Positions 36,631 through 44,515 of a DNA stretch of 64,000 nucleotides are shown one piece after another; within the stretch, counting starts at the first letter, position 1, and every line of letters begins with the position of its first letter. The DNA comes from Candidatus Binatia bacterium (GTDB lineage Bacteria; Desulfobacterota; Binatia; HRBIN30). A program made the translations under genes and the position numbers. The stretch is from contig JAOAHD010000017.1 in assembly GCA_026415395.1 (NCBI GenBank), positions 209,001-273,000 on the forward strand, written 5' to 3'. The notes beneath the pieces are model-generated. The model did no database searches and was not told the DNA's origin. It saw only the letters and a program-made list of their open reading frames with translations.

Positions 36631-38808
36631 TCACCACCCCACAGCGCGATCAAAAAAGAGAGACTCGTCGAGCAAGGCACTGTCGAGATCAATGACCGCT
36701 CCGGGGCTCGCATCAGGAATGTAAGTGCCGTCGCTCAACAAAAAGGCAAATGCCTGCCGAAGGGCTTCGGTCACCGTGATCGTCACCGTATGGCCGTCGA
36801 ACTCGCCTTGCCCATAATCAGTCATGACGAAGCGCCAAATCCCGCTGCACCCTGACGCACTCATACAACCTCGCGTGAGATTCAAATCTGGAAGCTGCAT
36901 CGCCAAGGCCAGATCCTCCGTGGTGCGGTTCGGGACCACAGCATCCACAATCCCTTCGTGCATCAAAATGCGCTTCGGAGGCGCCCCGGGTAACCGCCGG
37001 TCGGGCGCAATGACATACGGCGCGTAGTTGATCGGATCGGCAGGATCCAACGCCCACTGCGCAATTTGTTGGAAGCGGTGCAAGAAGGGAGCGAAGTATG
37101 GACTGTCGGGGGTAATTCCCACGAAGATCCCGAGAAGCGGCTCGATGAGCTGACGAATTTCCCGGGAGGCGAGAATGTTCGGCAGTCCACCTCCAGGCAC
37201 ACTGAGCATCCCTACGAGCACCTTCGACTCCACGGCCATGAACATCGTTCCCATGATGCCGCCCAACGAACCACCGAGGTAATGGATGCGGTTGGGATCT
37301 ACCTGATCGAAGGGCGCAATTCCGGCCGCGTGCGCATTTTGAATCATGCGAGCGAGCTGCACGAAATCGGCAATGGTCTGACGAAAATATTCCCGCGTGG
37401 TGGTGATACTCTGAAGATTGAAGAAGTTGACAACGTTCCCCCGCCGCCCATGCTGCAAAGCCGAGATTGCAATCCCTACCAAGGGCAAATCGAGATTCGT
37501 GCGCGCAATCTGCGTCACGTCGCGGCCGGAGCCCCCTAGGCCGTGGCCAAAGATCACGACCGGGTAGCCCGTAGCCGGCTTCGCTGCCTTCGGTAGCACC
37601 ATGTAGAAGTCGACTTTGTTCGTACTCGGCGTCACGGTTCCGGCAATCTTCGCTGGGTCGAACGCACCGTTCGGCCGCTCCCGAAAGTCGAAGGAATCGA
37701 AATATCCCACGGCCACGGCTGAAACGTTGGACGTGGTGCGGCTCCCCAGGAGACTCGCATAGCCGTCGGTACCTTCGGGAAAGATCCCCGTTTGCAAATC
37801 ACCCAGTGGGCGATCCAATACCGGCTGCCCGGGAACGAGCTCGCCAGCATCGAAACGCTGCCGGATGGTCACCAAGTCGTCCACCGTACTCTGCGTGGTG
37901 AATAGTTCCGTGAGCAGCAGCCGCTCGCGAGGCAAGTTGTACGATTGCGCCAAGAAGTCCCATACCGGTACGAGCCGTTCGCGCCACTGCGCGGCCGCTG
38001 CGTCTAAATCCGAGCCCGCAACCAGGCGCCGGAAGTCATCGCTGGCCTGCACCCGAAATCCGTGAAGATCCGTGAGCTCGTCGGTGACGATCAGAACGTA
38101 CGTCGTCTTTGGCTCCAGCGGCACCACGGGCAAAATTTCCAGCACGGTCTCTGGGGCCCAAAAGGAAGCGGTCACCGCGGCGGGGGCCGCCGCGAGGTCG
38201 TGGTATTTGAGCAACCAAATGCCACGCGGATACAAACCGGCATCTGCCACCACGGGCTGATCGAACGGCACGCGAATCGGTGCAAACGTGGAGAAGCCGT
38301 CCAAGGCGCGGAGCTGCCGGGCGACTTCTTGGCTGTACACCCGCGCTGCCGCCAGCGGAGGCTGCCCGGGAAGTGCGAGTTCCAAGTACGCCGGCGGCAC
38401 ATCCGGTCGGCCGTCCGGCGCAAGTAAGCGATCGCTCGGAAACGGGTTCCGGGGGTTGCTCACGTCCAGGGAGTACAGCAGCCGCGCTGGGCGGAGCAGC
38501 GTGGCCGTGGCCGTCGGTGTTTGGGAAGAGGTGGCCGTGGAGGTCGGGGGAATTGGAGTGAAGCTTGCGGTGGGAGTCGCTGTCATTCGCAGCGTGGGCG
38601 GCGGGGTCGGGGAAGCTGTAGCCGGCGGAAGCTCGGTTGCCGTCCGAGTGGGCGTCGGGGTTGCGGGGAACGACGTCGCAGTCGATGTCGGCGTTCCCGT
38701 CGGCTCAACCGCGGAAGTAATTTCGTTGCTTCCGCAAGCTGCCACCACAACCGCACACCACAACCCGAGCAAGAGCCGGGCAACCCAAGTGAAGCTGTGC
38801 CTACGCAT
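36631..38808 (-). CDS. Large lipoprotein hydrolase (lipase-like) with Pro/Thr-rich linker
   Basis: 725 residues from ATG 38808. The N terminus ends in a lipobox Cys (CAVVVAACGSNE). Residues ~25-105 are a low-complexity Pro/Thr/Ala linker (TPTPTRTATELPPATASPT and similar). After it, LYSLDVSNPRNPFPSDRLL resembles virulence-factor-lipase N-terminal sequences. An alpha/beta-hydrolase core follows with VVIFGHGLGGSGRD, a nucleophile elbow YLGGSLGGIMGTMF, a possible acid in LMHEGIVDAVVPN and a His in EFDGHTVTIT. Probably outer-membrane or surface-anchored esterase or lipase; substrate unknown. Cys pair (RGCMSASGCSG) may form a disulphide. Confidence 0.72.
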   Translation of the reverse strand: MRRHSFTWVARLLLGLWCAVVVAACGSNEITSAVEPTGTPTSTATSFPATPTPTRTATELPPATASPTPPPTLRMTATPTASFTPIPPTSTATSSQTPTATATLLRPARLLYSLDVSNPRNPFPSDRLLAPDGRPDVPPAYLELALPGQPPLAAARVYSQEVARQLRALDGFSTFAPIRVPFDQPVVADAGLYPRGIWLLKYHDLAAAPAAVTASFWAPETVLEILPVVPLEPKTTYVLIVTDELTDLHGFRVQASDDFRRLVAGSDLDAAAAQWRERLVPVWDFLAQSYNLPRERLLLTELFTTQSTVDDLVTIRQRFDAGELVPGQPVLDRPLGDLQTGIFPEGTDGYASLLGSRTTSNVSAVAVGYFDSFDFRERPNGAFDPAKIAGTVTPSTNKVDFYMVLPKAAKPATGYPVVIFGHGLGGSGRDVTQIARTNLDLPLVGIAISALQHGRRGNVVNFFNLQSITTTREYFRQTIADFVQLARMIQNAHAAGIAPFDQVDPNRIHYLGGSLGGIMGTMFMAVESKVLVGMLSVPGGGLPNILASREIRQLIEPLLGIFVGITPDSPYFAPFLHRFQQIAQWALDPADPINYAPYVIAPDRRLPGAPPKRILMHEGIVDAVVPNRTTEDLALAMQLPDLNLTRGCMSASGCSGIWRFVMTDYGQGEFDGHTVTITVTEALRQAFAFLLSDGTYIPDASPGAVIDLDSALLDESLFFDRAVGW

Positions 38809-38884
38809 GGGCACGCCGGCTACTCGCTTTGCCCCGTGCAGTCAAGCACGGCACGGCGAGCGGCAGGTTCCACGGCTCAATCGG

Positions 38885-39517
38885 TCAGCCGTTTGCTTCA
38901 ACGGTGCCTGGGCGAAGTTCCACCGGGAGGCGCCGGCCTCGGGGATCGGAGAGAATCAGGTTATCGAGATCCACTTCACAGTGCGCAGCGCCTCCAGCGG
39001 TCCGAAAAACACAGCAGAACAAGCGATTCACCTCGGCCGGCAAGGGCCGCGTATCCCGGAGGCTAACCATCAACGCGCGCATCCGCGCGGGCTCAACGAG
39101 ACGGACCATGAATGTGTCGCGGTCAACTCCGGCACCGAGTCCGCATTTCACCTCATCACCAACGGGTGCCTCGGCCGACAAACAAACCGGGTCCCAAAGC
39201 AAGTCCGCCTGCACACCAGCAACGTGGCCGCTGTTCACCTCGAGGTTCACACAAACATCAACGATGTCCGTCGCACCCGGTTCGTGCGATCTCCCTTCCA
39301 CCGCAACCACGTTGACCACCTCCTACCCACCCTGCCCCGCCAACTCGCTCCACCATGGGACGTCGCTCGAGCGACTTCCGTCGGCAATCGCTGGCTCGCT
39401 GCCGCCGCCGCTTGCCCCTGGTCCAGCCCCGCCGCCTCCGCAGCCCGCAACCAGCAAACACGCCATAATGGAAAACCACCCGACTGAGTTCCGAAAACGC
39501 GCCCCGCTGCGATCCAT
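38885..39517 (-). pseudogene. Cohesin-like lipoprotein interrupted by an in-frame TAG
   Basis: The 5' part starts MDRSGARFRNSVGWFSIMACLLVAGC, a lipoprotein signal with lipobox, and runs to ELAGQGG, where TAG at 39323-39325 ends it at codon 65. Two codons later the same frame continues VVNVVAVEGRSHEPG as a cohesin-like domain with VDVCVNLE, VQADLLWDPVCL, RMRALMVSLRDT and FCCVF, ending at 38885. All six Cys align with the intact paralogue at 40675-41667. The gene is thus one ORF broken by a single nonsense codon (or a sequencing error). Two codons after the stop a GTG has AGGAGG eight bases upstream, so the second part could still be made, but without the export signal. Confidence 0.8.
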
Positions 39518-39523
39518 GGCTCC

Positions 39524-39543
39524 CTTTTTACCACTTTTTACCA
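39524..39543. repeat. Tandem decamer upstream of the broken cohesin gene
   Basis: CTTTTTACCA occurs twice in tandem, 7-26 bases before the cohesin-like start codon (minus strand reads TGGTAAAAAG twice). A third partial copy borders it. Slippage here would change the spacing between start codon and upstream signals. Confidence 0.7.
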
Positions 39544-39795
39544 CCCCTCTTGAACCGCTAGCGACACCCGCACGCCTCGCCTTCAGCGGGCAAACACTCC
39601 GACTGATCCCCGCAGCCGCGCCACACGCTGGCACGCGGACTGCGGGCGGCAGGCGCGCGCGGGCATTCAGGTGGTTCGATCCCCGCGCAATCTTGCAGGC
39701 TGCCTCCCTCAGGCCCGTAAGGGCGACCTCACACGCCAGCGCGCCCGGGGACTCTCCAGCAAAGGAGCTGAGAGCAACCGTGCGGCAGGCACTCG

Positions 39796-40632
39796 CTAAG
39801 CGATGATTTGCGCATAGCGATCGAGCAATGGCAGAACCTTGTCTCTACCGGCCGGCGGCAGTCCGAAAATGACCCGTTCGACCTTTGCCGCGCGGAAAGC
39901 CTCGATGACTTTGGGATCCGCCGGTGCGGAGAAGACGCTGATAGACACCGTTTTCGGATCACGCCCCTTCTCCTCTGCTACTCGGCGCAACTCTTCAATT
40001 TGCGGGAGGATCGCCGTGCCTCGCACCCCGAGCGGCAGCCAGCCATCGCAGTAATCCACCACGCGCTCGAGCACTTGCCGCGAATGGCCGCCCAACAGGA
40101 TGGGCGGATGAGGCTTTTGCACCGGCTTCGGCCACGACCAGATGGGATCGAAGTTCACGAATTGGCCGTGAAACTCCGGCTCGTCCTCGGTCCAAATGCG
40201 CTTGAGCGCCGCCACCTGTTCCCGCAGTTTTTTCCAACGCGTGCGGAAGTCGGTACCGTGGTTCGCCATCTCCTCTACGTTCCAACCTCCTCCGATACCG
40301 AAGATGAACCGACCTCCAGACAAGAAGTCGAGCGACGCCACTTCTTTGGCGAGCGTGATCGTGTCGCGCTGAATGACCAAGCAAATGCCCGTGCCGATTT
40401 TGATCCGGTGGGTAACTGCCGCAGCCGTCGCCAATGCCACAAACGGGTCGTGCGTGTGCCAGTACTCTTTCGGAAGCTCGCCGCCACCGGGCCAGGGGGT
40501 GCGGCGGCTGGTTGGGATATGGGTGTGCTCAGGAAAGAACAACGATTCGAACCCGCGCGCCTCTGCTTCCCGCGCGAGTTCGTCCGGCCGAATTGCATAA
40601 TCCGTGGCGAAGATCATTAAGCCATAGTGCAT
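39796..40632 (-). CDS. LLM-class F420-dependent oxidoreductase
   Basis: 278 residues, luciferase-like: MHYGLMIFATDYAIRPDELAREAEARGF, FFPEHTHIPTSR, RIKIGTGICLVIQRD, LDFLSGGRFIFGIGGGWN and LLGGHSRQVLERV. The TSRRTPWPGGGELP insert is typical of a TIGR03619-like F420 subgroup. ATG at 40632 has AAGGAGG six bases upstream. It lies between two cohesin-like genes on the same strand but has no obvious role with them. Substrate unknown; F420 use is inferred. Confidence 0.9.
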   Translation of the reverse strand: MHYGLMIFATDYAIRPDELAREAEARGFESLFFPEHTHIPTSRRTPWPGGGELPKEYWHTHDPFVALATAAAVTHRIKIGTGICLVIQRDTITLAKEVASLDFLSGGRFIFGIGGGWNVEEMANHGTDFRTRWKKLREQVAALKRIWTEDEPEFHGQFVNFDPIWSWPKPVQKPHPPILLGGHSRQVLERVVDYCDGWLPLGVRGTAILPQIEELRRVAEEKGRDPKTVSISVFSAPADPKVIEAFRAAKVERVIFGLPPAGRDKVLPLLDRYAQIIA

Positions 40633-40674
40633 GGTGTTCCTCCTTTTGGGTATCGAGCGCTGACCGTTCGCGGC

Positions 40675-41667
40675 TCACTTCTTCCCACGATGGTGCTCCT
40701 TCCCCTTCTGCGGCGACGGGCTTCCCGCCGGCGTTGCGCCGGCTGGGGTCGCCTGTGCGGGGCTCTTCTTACCCTCCGGTGTCGGCGTACCGACCGCGGC
40801 TGGAGTTTTCGCTAGAGACGCTGGCTTGGTCGGTGCTGTGCCCGCTGCCGTAGGCTCGGGGGTGGCCACAGCGGGTTGTGCCGTGCCCTCTGCCTGCGGT
40901 GTCGCCCCTGCCATCACTTCGGCCGGTGCCGGCGCCACTTGTGCCGGCACTCCCGCGGCTGGCGGGGCTTGAACCGCCGGAGCGGGGGCAACCGCTGGAG
41001 CTGCCGCCGGCGCCGCACCGCCACTGACACCCGCCGCTGGTGGCGCAGCCGGTGCCGCGCCTGCAGCGGCACCGCCGCTCCCCATGCCGCTTTGGCCGCC
41101 ACCCACAATTGCCGGGGCTATCACCCCACCCGATCCCGTGCCACCAACGGGCACCCCGCCCTGGTCGCCGGCACGGGCTACGGTGATGCTACCGCCAACC
41201 CCGGTCACGTTAATTCTCTGCCCCTTACGGTCCGACAAGATCACATTCGCCACGTTGATCCCGCACGTGCGCCCGCCCGCCGCTGGCGACACGCGAAATT
41301 GGCAACAGAAGACCTGGTGGACACTTTCCGGCATGGGCGTGGTATCGTTCAAGCTGACCATCAAGGCCCGCAACCGATCGTTGGCGAGCACACGGGTTTG
41401 AAACGTCGAGCGCCCGGTTTCTGGATTCATCACGCACGCCCCTTGGTCGCCCATGCCGCGATCCACCGTGAGACAAGACGAATCCCACACCAAGTCCACC
41501 TGCAGGCCTGATACGGTGCCATCGTTCTCGTCGAGGTACACACACACGTCGGGTGTGTCGCCCGGCGACGCATTTGCTCCCTGCACGCGCAACGTGATGG
41601 CAAATGCCTGCGCACTGAAGAGGCTTCCGACCAGCATCCATCCAAGCAGCGAAACCATGCGCTTCAT
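40675..41667 (-). CDS. Exported cohesin-like protein with Pro/Ala-rich tail
   Basis: 330 residues. MKRMVSLLGWMLVGSLFSAQAFA is a signal peptide. Residues ~24-165 form a cohesin-like beta-sandwich: ITLRVQGANASPGDTPDVCVYL, VSGLQVDLVWDSSCL, LRALMVSLNDT and VFCCQFRVSP, NVANVILSDRKG. Six Cys (one in each of DVCVY, SSCL, GACV, two in FCCQF, one in RTCG) suggest disulphides. The rest is a low-complexity Pro/Ala/Gly/Thr tail ending KGKEHHRGKK. The tail could span or bind envelope polymers. GGGAG lies about seven bases before ATG 41667. It could bind a dockerin-like partner such as the VCBS protein at 17.5 kb. The LLM gene follows 42 bp downstream. Confidence 0.82.
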   Translation of the reverse strand: MKRMVSLLGWMLVGSLFSAQAFAITLRVQGANASPGDTPDVCVYLDENDGTVSGLQVDLVWDSSCLTVDRGMGDQGACVMNPETGRSTFQTRVLANDRLRALMVSLNDTTPMPESVHQVFCCQFRVSPAAGGRTCGINVANVILSDRKGQRINVTGVGGSITVARAGDQGGVPVGGTGSGGVIAPAIVGGGQSGMGSGGAAAGAAPAAPPAAGVSGGAAPAAAPAVAPAPAVQAPPAAGVPAQVAPAPAEVMAGATPQAEGTAQPAVATPEPTAAGTAPTKPASLAKTPAAVGTPTPEGKKSPAQATPAGATPAGSPSPQKGKEHHRGKK

Positions 41668-41744
41668 CGTACACTCCCTACTCGTCGATTAGCCGAGCCT
41701 ACTCTCGCTTTTTCCGTAAGGCGAGAGTGCTTGCACGCGTTCTT

Positions 41745-42839
41745 TCACAATTCGCTGTAGCGGAACAACCGCATGCCAATGGCGAACGAAACCGCGCCGT
41801 AGGCGAGCAAAATGCCCAACTTTGGCGCCACTTCCACGATTGTCCGGTCGCGCAGCATCACATCGTGAATGGCAAACATCGACCATGTCGTCATCAAACC
41901 ATGAGCGATCGTTTGCATCCACTTCGGCTGTTCGTAAAACGGCCACCAACACCCGCCGAGCGCCGCGAGAATAAACACGGCGGAGAGCCCAACCGGAATA
42001 ATTTGCTCGCGCGTGCGCGCCATCGCCGCCACAATCATGCTGAAACAAGCCATCGAAAACACGATGCACACGACCACGGCAAGCATGGCCACAGGCGAGC
42101 TCCCTAAACTCAACCCGTACACCCAGTGGCCAAAGCCGAGCAAAATCAGCAATTGCAGTGTGCCCACGATCAACCGGGCAGCCAGTTTGCCACCCAAAAT
42201 CGTAAACTGCGACACTGGAGCCACTGCCAGCCGGCGGGTGGTGCCCCACACTTCTTCGTCCCTAAGGCCAAACGCCACGCTGAAAATCAGGCTCAAGAGC
42301 ACGAACATGACACTGAATCCAGGGATGTTCTGCTCCAGCGAGGTAAACTTGAGGCGCTTCCCCGTAAGACTGCGCTCCTCCAAGGTCAGCAGCTCCTCCT
42401 CGAACGGATCGCCCAGCGAGGCTGCCTCGCGATCCGCCAAGAGAAAAATCACGCGGATGGCTTGCAGCTCGGCCCACTGCGCAGGATCGGTGAGCAACTC
42501 GATTTTGCTTGGCTTGTTCGTCAGGTAACGCTTGCTCAAGCCCGCCGGCAACACCAGCATCGCCGGCGCTTTATTTTCCACCGCGACTAAGCGCTCGGCA
42601 GTGGCGCGGTCCACCTCGCGTACGTCGAGGTGCTCGCGAAACACCTTCATCAGGGCGTTCGCCACCGGCCCTTGGTCTTCATTGACGATGGGGAACAAGA
42701 TGCTTTGTGTGCCGATCTCCGACTGAGTTTCCGCCACCACCAAAATGATGATGATCGGTACCACCAACAGAGAGACCAACGCCGAGCGGTCGCGAACAAT
42801 CAGCCGCAAGTCTTTGAGCATCACGCGGAGAAGCTTCAC
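41745..42839 (-). CDS. ABC-2 type transporter permease
   Basis: 364 residues. The first membrane helix (SALVSLLVVPIIIILVVAE) is followed by a ~160-residue periplasmic domain and then five C-terminal helices (GFSVMFVLLSLIFSVAFGL, TLQLLILLGFGHWVYGL, MLAVVVCIVFSMACFSMIVAAMAR, VGLSAVFILAALGGCWWPF and LGILLAYGAVSFAIGMRLF), the usual ABC-2 exporter layout. The start GTG overlaps the stop of the MlaC-like gene (GTGA). It partners with the ATPase two genes upstream in a three-gene operon. Substrate unknown. Confidence 0.88.
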   Translation of the reverse strand: MKLLRVMLKDLRLIVRDRSALVSLLVVPIIIILVVAETQSEIGTQSILFPIVNEDQGPVANALMKVFREHLDVREVDRATAERLVAVENKAPAMLVLPAGLSKRYLTNKPSKIELLTDPAQWAELQAIRVIFLLADREAASLGDPFEEELLTLEERSLTGKRLKFTSLEQNIPGFSVMFVLLSLIFSVAFGLRDEEVWGTTRRLAVAPVSQFTILGGKLAARLIVGTLQLLILLGFGHWVYGLSLGSSPVAMLAVVVCIVFSMACFSMIVAAMARTREQIIPVGLSAVFILAALGGCWWPFYEQPKWMQTIAHGLMTTWSMFAIHDVMLRDRTIVEVAPKLGILLAYGAVSFAIGMRLFRYSEL

Positions 42840-43438
42840 AGCTCATCCTCGCTTCCCGTTCCCCCCGGGCCATACTTGCGGCGCATGCGGGCGAGCAAGT
42901 CGTTGGGCGTCTCTTTTTCTAGCAAGCGACCCAACTGCCGGCGGAAATTCGCGGTAAGACTTAAGTCCTCGATTTGAATGTCGGTCGCTTTCCACGTGCC
43001 ATTGTCGAGCCGCATCTGGTAGATCACCGCAAATTCATCTCGCGGGGTAATAATTTTGGTCTCCACCCGGGCGCGATCGCCGTTGACCTGCTCGCCGACG
43101 TAGCCAAAGTCCGGCTTCTCGAACAGAAGCAACTTCTGCACGTAGGTGCGCTGAAACAGCTCGCGAAAGAGCTGTAAAAATTCTTGCCGCTGGGCCGGTG
43201 AGAATTTCGACCAGTGGTCCCCCAGCGCTTCTCGCCCCATGGTATCCGTGTCGAGAAAACCTTTGAGCAAGCGGGAAAGATCAGCGAGCTTTTCGTTGTG
43301 CGTCTTGGCGCTATCGACAATCTGCCGTGCTTCCTCCAACACAGCTCGCGTCCGCTCCAAGGGAGACACCGCCCCCGAGCTGGGACCAGCCAAGCCGGCG
43401 CAGCACACCACCAAGATGGCAAACCCTGGGCGCCGCAT
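42836..43438 (-). CDS. MlaC/Ttg2D-like periplasmic lipid-binding protein
   Basis: 200 residues. The N terminus (MRRPGFAILVVCCAGLAGPSSGAV) is a signal peptide. The mature protein shows MlaC-family sequence (RLLKGFLDTDTMGREALGDHWSKFSPAQRQEFLQLF, in parts: DTDTMGREALG, WSKFSPAQRQEF). Similar proteins carry phospholipids between membranes. It sits between an ABC ATPase and an ABC-2 permease, overlapping both (TGATG and GTGA), which implies equal expression. In Mla systems MlaC works with MlaEFDB; that permease and MCE protein are absent here, so the setting is unusual. Confidence 0.88.
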   Translation of the reverse strand: MRRPGFAILVVCCAGLAGPSSGAVSPLERTRAVLEEARQIVDSAKTHNEKLADLSRLLKGFLDTDTMGREALGDHWSKFSPAQRQEFLQLFRELFQRTYVQKLLLFEKPDFGYVGEQVNGDRARVETKIITPRDEFAVIYQMRLDNGTWKATDIQIEDLSLTANFRRQLGRLLEKETPNDLLARMRRKYGPGGTGSEDEL

Positions 43439-44460
43439 CAGTCGCGCAGCTCCTTACCCGTGAGTTGCAAGAACAAGTCCTCGAGGCTGAGTGGGGCAAT
43501 TTCCAACATCACCCGCTCGGCAAACGGCTGCAAACAGTGATGCAGCGCTGGCAGAGCATGCACTGCTTTGCTCACGAACAAGCGCGCCCCACCGTCGAAC
43601 TCCTCGAGGTGGCAGACCCCGGGCACGGATTGCAAAGCGCTGCAGTCGAACGCGCGAGGTAAGCCGCGAACGTGGATCACTTCCGAGCACCCCGCGTCGC
43701 TAAGCAAAGTCATGAGCGGCCCCATGGCGATGATCTTGCCTTCGTCCATGATGCCAATGCGGTCGCACAGGCGTTCAGCCTCCTCCATGTAATGAGTGGT
43801 ATAAAGAATGGCGGTGCCCGCCTCCCGCAGCGAGCGCACGATGGAGAAGATCTTTTCTCGCGAATGTGGATCCACACCCACCGTGGGTTCGTCGAGCAAC
43901 ACCAGCTTCGGCTCGTGCACCAAACTCACGGCAAGATTCAGCCGGCGTTTCATTCCGCCTGAAAATTCTTGCACCGGCTCGTCTTGCCGATTTTCGAGGC
44001 CGACGAGCTCCAGCAGCTCCTGCACCCGCTGCTCGAGTTTGGCCTTCGGCACCCCGTACATACGGCCAAAAAATTTGATGTTCTCCCGCGCCGTTAGTTG
44101 CGGATACAGAGAAACGTCCTGCGGCACCATGCCGATCAATGCGCGGACCCGTCGCGTTTCGTTGCGGACCGAGTGCCCGAACACAAAGGCATCACCGGCG
44201 GTCGGCCGCAACTGGGTGGCAATCATCGAAATCGTGGTGGTTTTCCCGGCGCCGTTCGGACCCAGCAGTCCGAACACCTCGCCCCGACAGATTTCAAAAC
44301 TCAGCCCTTGCACGGCCACCACGCTACCGTAGCTCTTGCGCAACCCTTCCACACGCAGGGCCACTTCTCGACTACGTTCAGCCAAAGGAGCGGTGGAATC
44401 CAGTTCTGCAGCCGGCTTCACTGCCGCAGCCACCGGGGCGACACTGCTAGCGGTTCCCAT
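43438..44460 (-). CDS. ABC transporter ATP-binding protein
   Basis: 340 residues. Walker A GPNGAGKTTT, Q-loop MVPQDVSLYPQ, signature FSGGMKRRLNL and Walker B LVLLDEPTVGVD are present. About 90 residues follow the core ATPase (GCSEVIHVRGLPRAFDCS ... SLEDLFLQLTGKEL), a common C-terminal extension in ABC-2 exporters. The start is ATG 44460 (MGTASSVAPVAA); a longer version from 44523 is possible. It powers the permease at 41745 and is divergent from the tolC-like gene, with 55 bp between starts. The N-terminal ~35 residues are Ala/Pro-rich. Confidence 0.92.
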   Translation of the reverse strand: MGTASSVAPVAAAVKPAAELDSTAPLAERSREVALRVEGLRKSYGSVVAVQGLSFEICRGEVFGLLGPNGAGKTTTISMIATQLRPTAGDAFVFGHSVRNETRRVRALIGMVPQDVSLYPQLTARENIKFFGRMYGVPKAKLEQRVQELLELVGLENRQDEPVQEFSGGMKRRLNLAVSLVHEPKLVLLDEPTVGVDPHSREKIFSIVRSLREAGTAILYTTHYMEEAERLCDRIGIMDEGKIIAMGPLMTLLSDAGCSEVIHVRGLPRAFDCSALQSVPGVCHLEEFDGGARLFVSKAVHALPALHHCLQPFAERVMLEIAPLSLEDLFLQLTGKELRD

Positions 44461-44515
44461 TGTTTCCACGAAGTGCGCATGGTTCAAGCAGAATCCCCGC
44501 TGGGAGAAAAGGGCT

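Noticed and set aside
35103-36695. 530-codon plus-strand frame over the IMPase and PPOX-like genes
   Set aside because: It is an alternate-frame shadow; both overlapped genes have clear family motifs.
39680-39700. GGTTCGATCCCC, similar to a tRNA T-arm
   Set aside because: The T stem does not pair properly and no acceptor or anticodon arm can be built around it.
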